Assembly (NCBI GenBank): GCA_026398285.1
Contig: JAPLTI010000213.1
Location: 1-5,517, forward strand
Source: Verrucomicrobiota bacterium
GTDB lineage: Bacteria > Verrucomicrobiota > Verrucomicrobiia > Chthoniobacterales > Terrimicrobiaceae
Direction of reading: 5' to 3'
DNA: 5,517 nt
Both the position numbers and the translations under genes were made by a program. This document shows positions 1 to 5,029 of this stretch, piece by piece (the stretch's first letter is position 1; each line of letters opens with the position of its first letter). The notes under the pieces are model-generated. The model was given only the letters and a program-made list of their open reading frames with translations, searched no databases and had not been told where the DNA came from.

Positions 1-1111
1 CGCGCGGAGTGCCCTGGCCACGGATGTAGAGAATACCAACCTCGTGACGCGCGACGACACGGCCCTTCTCGGCTTCCGCAAGGAGATCGGCAAAGCATTT
101 CGGCAAGCGCTCCTCGGGCGGAAGTTTCCCGGTTTTGAGCAGGGACTCGAGCATGATGTCGGCATTGGTGAGTCCGTTATCGGCGGCCGTGCGCAGCCAG
201 TAGACGGCATCGGGGATGCTTTTGCGGACGCCCAGCCCTTCGGCATACATTCGTCCGACGAGGGCACGGGAGGAGGGATCGCTTTCCTCGGCGGCGCGCA
301 AGGCGAGGGCGAAGGCCTCTTCAGGATTGCGCTCCACTCCCTCGCCGTTGAGGAGATGCCACGCGAGCTCGCTGATGGCGTCCCATCGACCCGCTTCAGC
401 GCCCTTTCTCAGGTGGTGGACTTTTTTCACGGGGTCGGGCGGGATGCCGCGTCCGCCGCTATACATTTTCACGAGGTGGACATGGGCAGGCAAATAGCCG
501 GCCTCGATTGAGCGCTCGAACCATTTGATGGCCTTGAGAGGATCCTTTGGGACGCCGCGTCCGCGCATGTAGAGTTCGCCCAGGGCGCTCATGATTTCGG
601 CGTCGCCCGCCTCGGCCAGAGGAAGCCAGTAGTCGTGGACCCGCTTGTGGTCCAGGCACTGGATTTGGAGGCGGAGCTGGAGAAGGCTGTCGGCGCGGGC
701 ACTACCGACCTCAGCCGCTTCCGTGAAAAGACGGGCGGCTGCGGCCTTGTCGCGCGGGACTCCGAGCCCCTTGAGATGGCGTTCGCCGAGTTCGATCTTG
801 GCATCGATATCGCCCGCAGCGGCGGCGGCTTTCAGATCTTCGACCGCGCGAGGTGTGTCCACCTTTGATCTCTGCGAAACGAGGGCTAGGGGAGGGTCTG
901 CCGGACTTCTTGAAGTTTCGATAGGATGCCTAGCCACTGGCCAATTTTCATACAGGAGCGCAAAGCCCCCCGCGAGAAGCGCAAGGTAAAAAAAGAGCTC
1001 GCGGCGCTGGAAGAAGGGCTTTTTTTTCCTCAAGGCGCGCTCAAAAAGACAATGGGCGTCGAGTCTCTTCACCAACCGGAAGTCAATTGCGGTCGGCGCT
1101 TTTTCAAACAT
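1..1111 (-). CDS. Sel1-repeat (TPR-like) single-pass membrane protein, partial (C-terminus off the left edge)
   Basis: The frame is open from the ATG at 1111 to the left edge, giving 370 complete codons and no stop. Residues 1-37 are basic and lack a signal peptide. Residues about 38-54 (ELFFYLALLAGGFALLY) form one hydrophobic membrane segment. After a Pro/Ser-rich linker (about 57-85) come Sel1-like repeats of about 36 residues, recognised by the helix-loop signature LGxxYxxGxGVPxDxxKAxxWFxxAAExG. Clear copies include KIELGERHLKGLGVPRD, SALGELYMRGRGVPKD, HLVKMYSGGRGIPPD, HLLNGEGVERN, RMYAEGLGVRK and a last one cut by the edge (VGILYIRGQGTPR); two others are degenerate. Sel1 repeats are alpha-solenoid protein-interaction scaffolds. 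With an N-in topology (inferred from the basic N-terminus) the repeats would lie outside the cytoplasmic membrane. The ATG overlaps the stop of the sigma factor gene by 8 bases (ATGTTTGA), with only a weak AGGG upstream, so translational coupling is likely. A role as sensor or regulator of that sigma factor is inference. No kinase domain is visible in this part. Confidence 0.9.
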   Translation of the reverse strand, partial: MFEKAPTAIDFRLVKRLDAHCLFERALRKKKPFFQRRELFFYLALLAGGFALLYENWPVARHPIETSRSPADPPLALVSQRSKVDTPRAVEDLKAAAAAGDIDAKIELGERHLKGLGVPRDKAAAARLFTEAAEVGSARADSLLQLRLQIQCLDHKRVHDYWLPLAEAGDAEIMSALGELYMRGRGVPKDPLKAIKWFERSIEAGYLPAHVHLVKMYSGGRGIPPDPVKKVHHLRKGAEAGRWDAISELAWHLLNGEGVERNPEEAFALALRAAEESDPSSRALVGRMYAEGLGVRKSIPDAVYWLRTAADNGLTNADIMLESLLKTGKLPPEERLPKCFADLLAEAEKGRVVARHEVGILYIRGQGTPR

Positions 1112-1874
1112 AGCCCTGGAGTTCGCGAAGTTCGTTGCGGATATCCTCCTCGGTCGGGTTGTCCAGAGAGCTTCCGACAATCTCGAAAAGGAGTTCACTC
1201 CATCTTTCCCGCATCCGGTGCACATGGCTTTTAAGGGTGCCGGGAGCCACTCCGAGTCTGGCGGAAATCTCCCCATAGCGATCCGAGGGCTCCGGCCCGA
1301 AACCCAAAAAAGGACGAAGCTCCCTGAAAAGGTCGCCCTTTCCAGCATCGCGGAATTCGATTTCGAGAGCCTCCAAGGCGATGCCGAGCATGCTTAGAGA
1401 CCACTCGCGCTGGAAAAGCCGGTCGGGGGAAAGGTGATCGGAGGACTCCAGCTTGTAGCGTTCCTCCGCGCTCAAGGCATCAAACGAGGAAACAAGAGCA
1501 GCGCCTCGTTTCATGGCACTCCCCTTGTCGCGTTCGTCGGAGACATGGTTGCGAAGGCAGGCGATGAGAAAATGACGCAACTTGCCCTTCGAGGAGTCCG
1601 CCGAGACAAGAATTTTCTTCTTGATAAGACGCTCAAAGAAACTCTGGGCTAAATCCTCGGCGTCTTCAGGCTTCTGGCCGGACCGGCGAAGGAAGGTGTA
1701 GAGAGGATACCAATAGGTGTTGCAGATGGCCGTTAGCCCTTCCTGAGCCTTGATTTCGTCACCGTCGATCGCCTTCCGAACAACGCTCCACTGTGTCGTC
1801 TGGAAACCGGGTATTGAAACTCTCGTATCAGGTCTCACACAAGCACTTTGGGAATCGATCAGCCCAGGAGTCAA
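1104..1874 (-). CDS. ECF-type RNA polymerase sigma factor (PVC-style, sigma-70 family)
   Basis: The product has 256 residues and is predicted to be cytoplasmic, directing RNA polymerase to a dedicated promoter set. An opening FQTTQWSVV (about 24-32) is typical of a sigma group expanded in Planctomycetes and Verrucomicrobia. Sigma region 2 follows, with YWYPLYTFLRRSG (54-66), the core-binding-type helix DAEDLAQSFFERL (71-83), and KGKLRHFLIACLRNHVSDE (96-114) as the -10 recognition segment. After a long acidic linker, region 4 carries a helix-turn-helix at about 198-223 (RYGEISARLGVAPGTLKSHV) for -35 recognition. The start is uncertain. An in-frame TAA lies at 1886-1884, so the longest form uses TTG at 1874. 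A GTG at 1838 (residue 13) is equally possible, and neither has a clear Shine-Dalgarno. Family members often sit beside Ser/Thr kinase genes; here the overlapping partner is the Sel1 membrane protein. No typical zinc-finger anti-sigma gene is visible nearby. Confidence 0.93.
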   Translation of the reverse strand: MTPGLIDSQSACVRPDTRVSIPGFQTTQWSVVRKAIDGDEIKAQEGLTAICNTYWYPLYTFLRRSGQKPEDAEDLAQSFFERLIKKKILVSADSSKGKLRHFLIACLRNHVSDERDKGSAMKRGAALVSSFDALSAEERYKLESSDHLSPDRLFQREWSLSMLGIALEALEIEFRDAGKGDLFRELRPFLGFGPEPSDRYGEISARLGVAPGTLKSHVHRMRERWSELLFEIVGSSLDNPTEEDIRNELRELQGYV

Positions 1875-2123
1875 GGCGTTTTTTTACAGGCGCATAGTTC
1901 AAGAATCCTAAAAACGATCCCCGCCACAGCTGGAAATCCGGATAAAAATGCAACCAATCCAAAGCGCTTCCTTATTAATTAGTATGAGTCCATTCGAGTC
2001 TAAAGACCAACAAGAGCTGAAAATTTCCCCACTCCTTGAAATCCATTCAACGGCCGCCTCCATCCTGCCGGTCCCAATTGCATAATGAGGGATTCCCATC
2101 CCTGACACCTTCCAACTCACAAC
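1875..2123. other. Divergent intergenic region between the sigma factor gene and the secreted-protein gene
   Basis: These 249 bases separate two divergently transcribed genes, so both promoters should lie here. They are more AT-rich than the neighbouring sigma and Sel1 genes, with an AT block at about 1971-1985 (TTATTAATTAG). The only -10-like box noted is CATAAT at 2081-2086 on the plus strand, with no convincing -35 at 16-18 bp spacing. A perfect 6-bp hairpin lies at 2088-2103. An open minus-strand frame spans 1908-2186 but has no recognisable protein features and runs into the secreted-protein gene, so it is not called. Confidence 0.5.
2088..2103 (+). promoter_or_regulatory. Small inverted repeat in the leader of the secreted-protein gene
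   Basis: AGGGAT and ATCCCT form perfect 6-bp arms around a TCCC loop. The element starts 2 bases after a CATAAT -10-like hexamer (2081-2086) and ends 20 bases before the ATG at 2124. It could be an operator half-site pair or a 5'-leader hairpin, or it may be chance at this length. No Shine-Dalgarno is seen in the 20 bases before the start codon. Confidence 0.25.
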
Positions 2124-2852
2124 ATGAAATCCCGCCTTTCCGCACATTTTTTCTTCTTTTCTGCCATTCTTCTTGCCCAGCTTCAAGCCAACGACCTGCT
2201 GACCACTTCCGAGAAGACCACCTCCTCCAAATCCAACTCAGCCTCGCCTAAAGTCACCCCTTTCCGTGCCCAAATGCGTGCCACCCTGATCGAATCGGTA
2301 AATGTCCCGATCGTTCAAAACGGCAAACCCATCGGCGCCGTTCAGGCCCGCGCTGGAAGCATCGTTCAAATTCTCAACTGCACCGACGACTCCGTCGAAA
2401 TCTCCACCCGGTTCGGAGTAACGACCACTTCCTCCGCCAACCTCCTGCCGATCAAGGATGTCCCCGCCGAACCATCTCCCACTATTCCTCCCTCCACTCC
2501 GCAAGTTGCCCCAAAGGGGCCTCAGAAGAAGGAAAATCAGGAATTAAGAAAGTTGCCGGGGATTCCTCAAAAAGGTCGCAACCAGCAAGTAGCACAATCC
2601 GATTCTACCGAAAAACATGGATCAGCAGGCGCGCCAGTCCCCCTTCCCTCCAGCGCAACTCCATTCACCAAGCCTTCCTCTCCAGCTCAAGCGGTATCAC
2701 CCGCATCCGGGCATGCATCCCCCATCCAAGGAATGTTCTGGCTCACAGAATCCGGCAAGAGACACAATTCCACCTGCCGCTTTTATAAAAAATCCAAAGG
2801 AAAACCCTGCAGCTCACGTGAAGGAACACCATGTGGAATATGTGGCGGATAA
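2124..2852 (+). CDS. Secreted hypothetical protein: SH3-like domain, Pro/Ser linker and Cys-rich RHNSxC...CxxCGG tail
   Basis: The product has 242 residues and no assigned function. Residues 1-22 form a signal peptide (short basic start, Phe-rich core HFFFFSAILLAQL, probable cleavage after QA), so it is probably exported. Residues about 47-112 are rich in beta-strand-like segments (RATLIESVNVPIVQNGKPIG, then AGSIVQILNC and VEISTRFGVTT), resembling a bacterial SH3-like domain. Residues about 113-200 are a low-complexity Pro/Ser/Gln/Lys linker. The last 38 residues start FWLTESGKRHNSTCRFY and end GTPCGICGG. His214, Cys218, Cys229, Cys237 and Cys240 are spaced like a small metal-binding knuckle. 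I recall similar C-terminal tails on otherwise unrelated exported proteins of Verrucomicrobia and relatives, without a known function. The ATG at 2124 is chosen because it places the signal peptide at the very N-terminus, although no Shine-Dalgarno precedes it. The gene appears monocistronic and converges on the gene at 2929. Confidence 0.85.
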   Translation: MKSRLSAHFFFFSAILLAQLQANDLLTTSEKTTSSKSNSASPKVTPFRAQMRATLIESVNVPIVQNGKPIGAVQARAGSIVQILNCTDDSVEISTRFGVTTTSSANLLPIKDVPAEPSPTIPPSTPQVAPKGPQKKENQELRKLPGIPQKGRNQQVAQSDSTEKHGSAGAPVPLPSSATPFTKPSSPAQAVSPASGHASPIQGMFWLTESGKRHNSTCRFYKKSKGKPCSSREGTPCGICGG

Positions 2853-2854
2853 TT

Positions 2855-2887
2855 CTCATTTTAATGATGTTATGCGAGTAAAATGAG
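2855..2887. terminator. Inverted repeat between convergent genes, possible bidirectional terminator
   Basis: CTCATTTTA (2855-2863) and TAAAATGAG (2879-2887) are perfect 9-bp arms around a 15-base loop. The repeat begins 2 bases after the stop of the plus-strand secreted-protein gene and lies about 40 bases past the stop of the minus-strand kinase fragment, where a shared terminator is expected. The arms are AT-rich and there is no long U-run, so intrinsic termination would be weak; only the position supports the call. Confidence 0.35.
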
Positions 2888-2928
2888 TCAGGAATTAATT
2901 ATTGATATTCAGGCTACTGCTCTTTAAT

Positions 2929-3408
2929 CTAGGCTTCACACGTTGCGGGGGTGCCTGCGATGGCAGGCTGCTCAACGATCAGTCTGTTGCCATCTGGGGT
3001 TGGCACAACGCCTAGGAAACGGACCTGATCGGCGAAGAATGCGTTGTGAAGCAGCCATCGCTCCAGATAATCAATGGGCGAGGCCTTTGATTCCTCGTCT
3101 GGACGATAGACCACACGCAGGCCGAAAAAGCCCGGCCATGTTGCTTTGAGAAAAGTTCCGTGCGCTTCACGAAACCAAACTTGGTGTTCGTTGCCTTCGT
3201 CCGAAGGCGGGAGGCTCAGCTCTGCTGGAGCGGAAGGGAGGAACCAACCTTGCTCGTTGGCGACTTCGTTGAATATGCGGAGTTCTTCTTGGTAATAGGT
3301 ATGACCGCCTTGAATGCGGCTAACTGCTTCAAGGCGTCCACGGAGCGTTTCAATACATGCTTCGAGCGGGATTCGCTCAGGGTTTGCGTGGTCCACATGG
3401 GATAACAT
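2929..3408 (-). CDS. Polyvalent-protein-type kinase-like domain, N-lobe only (probably C-terminally truncated)
   Basis: From the ATG at 3408 the product has 159 residues. It opens with a helical segment containing ETLRGRLEAVSRIQGGHTYY (about 20-39). A block GNEHQVWF...GTFLKATWPGFFGL (72-97) follows, like the first kinase strands with Lys88 as the candidate ATP-site lysine. Next comes PIDYLERWLLHNAFFADQVR (111-130), a candidate alpha-C helix, and a strand pair ending in LIVEQPAIAGTPAT (143-156), like the hinge. This order matches kinase-like proteins I know as the Ser/Thr/Tyr kinase domain of phage and conjugative polyvalent proteins, also found alone in Verrucomicrobia. In those, the hinge is followed by a C-lobe with catalytic and metal-binding Asp motifs. 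Here a TAG follows PATCEA, and no C-lobe sequence is seen in the 76 bases before the next gene. It is thus a remnant or a stand-alone N-lobe. A longer form from a TTG at 3486 adds 26 unconvincing residues; neither start has a Shine-Dalgarno. Confidence 0.7.
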   Translation of the reverse strand: MLSHVDHANPERIPLEACIETLRGRLEAVSRIQGGHTYYQEELRIFNEVANEQGWFLPSAPAELSLPPSDEGNEHQVWFREAHGTFLKATWPGFFGLRVVYRPDEESKASPIDYLERWLLHNAFFADQVRFLGVVPTPDGNRLIVEQPAIAGTPATCEA

Positions 3409-3513
3409 TAAGGCTGTTGGTGGGGTTGTTTCAAGTGGGCATTTCTGCCATGAACTCACCGCACAGAATGGGAATCTGAAAATCAAAGCTCTCGATCATT
3501 CTTGAACACCGCT

Positions 3514-3530
3514 CCGTCACATCGCGACGG
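3514..3530. repeat. Short inverted repeat upstream of the kinase fragment
   Basis: CCGTC (3514-3518) and GACGG (3526-3530) flank a 7-base loop between the 21-bp array and the start of the minus-strand kinase-like gene. It is GC-rich in a locally AT-rich stretch. It is short enough to be chance and has no assigned role. Confidence 0.2.
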
Positions 3531-3535
3531 CAAAC

Positions 3536-3829
3536 AAATTTCTTGAACATGAATTCGACTTCCCCGAGGCCAAAAAGAGTTTGTTTAAGGGCAAAAAGAA
3601 CTTCTCCGGAAGCGAAATGAATTTTTCCAAGAGCAAAAAGAATTTCTCTGATGCCAGAAACAATTTCTCTCAGAATGGATTCGACTTTCCAGAGGCCAAA
3701 AACAATTTCTCTGAGACGAAAAACTGTTTCTCCAAGGGCAAGAAGAGACTGTTCGAAGGCAAAAACAATTTCTCCAAGAGCAAAAAGTTTTTCTCCAAGC
3801 GCAAATAAACTCTCTCCAGATGGGTTTAT
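3536..3829. repeat. Degenerate 21-bp tandem repeat array (14 units), heptad-encoding on both strands
   Basis: Fourteen contiguous units of 21 bp, with no spacers, follow a plus-strand consensus AATTTCTCC-AAGAGC-AAAAA(G/C). Unit starts fall at 3536, 3557, 3578, 3599, 3620 and every 21 bp to 3809; the first and last units are the most diverged. Because 21 is a multiple of 3, several frames stay open. The plus frame reads as heptads such as NFSKSKK, NFSETKN, DFPEAKN and CFSKGKK, and ends in TAA at 3806-3808 after FFSKRK. The aligned minus frame (3844 to 3431, from a GTG) reads as LFALGEK, IVFAFEQ, REIVFGL and LFALGKI. The plus frame has no ATG start (only a TTG at 3581; upstream stop at 3503-3505). 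The minus frame runs past the array and ends 22 bases before the ATG of the kinase fragment, so the two could be co-transcribed. Units 3620 and 3767 match at 20 of 21 bases. The array is A-rich on the plus strand, unlike its neighbours. Whether it is coding, a degenerate repeat family or a structural element is unresolved. Confidence 0.85.
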
Positions 3830-3836
3830 TCTTGTA

Positions 3837-3891
3837 AGCGACACTGAAAATTTTGCCCTTCAGTTCTGGAGAAAGGCAACTTGGCGTCGCT
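3837..3891 (-). terminator. Nested inverted repeats downstream of the acetyl esterase gene
   Basis: AGCGAC (3837-3842) pairs with GTCGCT (3886-3891). Immediately inside, ACTGAA (3843-3848) pairs with TTCAGT (3859-3864). Both lie just past the stop of the minus-strand esterase gene (3904), where a terminator is expected. There is no strong U-run after the stem in the minus direction, so this is only a weak structural candidate. Nothing else was found between the repeat array and the esterase stop. Confidence 0.25.
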
Positions 3892-3903
3892 GAGACTCGC
3901 TCT

Positions 3904-4869
3904 TTACTTCGCGAATGTCAGAAAATCGAACACCGAATCTGCGAAGCGTGGCAGGCCTTCGTGGCCGAAATCCTCGTAGATGAACGGGGTTTTCTGGGAG
4001 CGGATGTTGTTGAAGACGGCGAATTGGGTGGATGGCGGGCAGATGGCGTCCTGCAGGGTCAGGGCCATGATTACCTCTGCTCCGATCCGTGGAGCCAAGT
4101 GGTGGACATCGATGTAGCCGAGGGTTTCGAAAATTTTGTCCCGTGCTTCGGAGAGGGGATCGAAGTGCCTCATGTAGGTCTTCAACTCGGCGTAGGCGTC
4201 CTTGCAGAGGTCCATATTCCACACGCGCAGGTAGTCGGAGAGGAAGGGGTAGACCGAGACGCAGCGTTTGATGCGGGGTTCGAGCGCGGCGCAGGCGATG
4301 GAGAGGGCTCCCCCTTGGGATCCGCCATTTGTTGCGAGGCGGTTGGCATCGACTTCGTCAAATGATGCCACGACACGCGCGAGTTGGACGGTGTCGAGAA
4401 AGATGCTGCGGAAGAGAAGTTTTTCAGGCCCATCGGAGAGGCCGCGAATGATGTGTCCGTTGTGGGTATTTCCGGTTGTGCCGCCTGGATCCTGACTTTG
4501 CCCGCCTTGGCCACGGCAGTCCATGGCTGCGACCGCGACGCCTTCGCCGGAGAAGCCGAGTTTATTGGCCCATTCACCACTGTTGCCAGTGTAGCCGTGG
4601 AATTCCAGAATCGCTGGATGTGGAGCGGCGGCATTCTTGGGGCGGACATATTTCGCGTAGATTCGCGCTCCGCCAACGCTGGTGAATGTGAGGTCGAAAA
4701 TCTCGCTGTTACGGGATTGGAGGGCATCGGAGCGTTTCAGCTCGGGCCTGGGATCGATGGAATCCAAATCTGCAAGAGCCCGCGCCCAGTAGTCATCAAA
4801 ATCGGCAGGTCGTGGGTTCGTGCCTGTGTAGGTTTGGAGTTGAGCGAGTGGGTAGTCGAGGCAGGGCAT
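3904..4869 (-). CDS. CE7 acetyl esterase (acetyl xylan esterase / cephalosporin-C deacetylase family)
   Basis: The product has 321 residues, the usual length for the family (B. subtilis Cah and Thermotoga TM0077 are about 320), so the gene is complete. It has an alpha/beta-hydrolase fold and would remove O-acetyl groups from xylo-oligosaccharides and other small acetylated substrates. The N-terminus LDYPLAQLQTYTG...PADFDDYWARAL (4-32) is the characteristic CE7 start. HGYTGNSGEW (91-100) supplies the oxyanion-hole tyrosine (Tyr93). DCRGQGG (117-123) is the CE7 hallmark. The nucleophile elbow is GGSQGG (182-187, Ser184). The acid is Asp274 in TLQDAICPPST, and the base is His303 in FGHEG, at the same numbers as in TM0077 from memory. 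There is no signal peptide, so it should be cytoplasmic, acting on imported acetylated sugars, as is usual for CE7. The ATG at 4869 starts right at the family N-terminus; upstream is an A-run, not a Shine-Dalgarno. It appears monocistronic, separated from hemC by 160 bases of repeats. Confidence 0.95.
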   Translation of the reverse strand: MPCLDYPLAQLQTYTGTNPRPADFDDYWARALADLDSIDPRPELKRSDALQSRNSEIFDLTFTSVGGARIYAKYVRPKNAAAPHPAILEFHGYTGNSGEWANKLGFSGEGVAVAAMDCRGQGGQSQDPGGTTGNTHNGHIIRGLSDGPEKLLFRSIFLDTVQLARVVASFDEVDANRLATNGGSQGGALSIACAALEPRIKRCVSVYPFLSDYLRVWNMDLCKDAYAELKTYMRHFDPLSEARDKIFETLGYIDVHHLAPRIGAEVIMALTLQDAICPPSTQFAVFNNIRSQKTPFIYEDFGHEGLPRFADSVFDFLTFAK

Positions 4870-4892
4870 GGTTTTTTTTAGACCAGATTTGG

Positions 4893-4926
4893 TGACAGGA
4901 TGACAGGATTTTTAGGATGAACAGGA
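4893..4926. repeat. ACAGGAT-type intergenic repeat block
   Basis: Four copies of an ACAGGAT/TAGGATG-like word occur in 34 bases (ACAGGAT at 4896, ACAGGAT at 4903, TTAGGATGA at 4912, ACAGGA at 4921). Phased loosely at 7-9 bp, it resembles the imperfect 'acaggatgaacaggat' repeats I recall between genes in Verrucomicrobia and Planctomycetes. It lies 24 bases upstream of the esterase start. Function is unknown. Confidence 0.6.
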
Positions 4927-4985
4927 GCGTGGATGGATTAACTGCAATCGAGGAAGTAAAAAATCGCCCAAATACTTATACTTGT

Positions 4986-5016
4986 CTCCGCGTTCTCCGT
5001 GTTCTCTGTGGTTAAT
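4986..5016. repeat. Period-9 intergenic repeat (CTCCGTGTT type) after hemC
   Basis: Three near-identical 9-mers, CTCCGCGTT (4986), CTCCGTGTT (4995) and CTCTGTGGT (5004), are followed by TAAT. On the other strand this reads ATTAACCACAGAGAACACGG and onward, a pattern I recall as an abundant dispersed intergenic repeat in Verrucomicrobia and Planctomycetes, often near gene ends. It starts 13 bases past the hemC stop in the direction of transcription. Function is unknown. Confidence 0.7.
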
Positions 5017-5029
5017 TTCTATGCTTTGA

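Noticed and set aside
44..511. Plus-strand open frame of 155 codons
   Set aside because: It lies antisense to the clear Sel1 repeats; its composition is what the complement of GC-rich repeat codons gives, and no family is recognisable.
926..1234. Plus-strand open frame across the sigma/Sel1 junction
   Set aside because: Antisense to two well-supported overlapping genes, with no protein features.
2035..2086. Sigma-70 promoter using TTGAA at 2035 with CATAAT at 2081
   Set aside because: The spacing is about 40 bp, far from 16-18, and no better -35 lies at the right distance. Only the -10-like box is mentioned.
1908..2186. Minus-strand open frame of 92 codons in the divergent intergenic region
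   Set aside because: It overlaps the signal-peptide region of the plus-strand gene and has no recognisable domain. It could only be rescued by transcription evidence.
2617..2886. Plus-strand frame rich in Pro, Ser and His
   Set aside because: A +1 shadow of the secreted protein's linker; the real frame carries the signal peptide and Cys-rich tail.
3536..3829. CRISPR array
   Set aside because: Units are contiguous 21-mers that all diverge from one consensus; there are no unique spacers and no cas gene.
3431..3844. Minus-strand heptad ORF (LFALGEI-type, GTG start)
   Set aside because: Not called as a gene because its openness follows from the 21-bp periodicity and its changes between units are mostly non-conservative (Gly/Arg/Trp, Glu/Lys). 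It is discussed under the repeat array.
3853..4365. Plus-strand open frame of 170 codons, and the long minus frame 4182-4727
   Set aside because: Both are other-frame shadows of the CE7 esterase, whose own frame keeps every catalytic motif.
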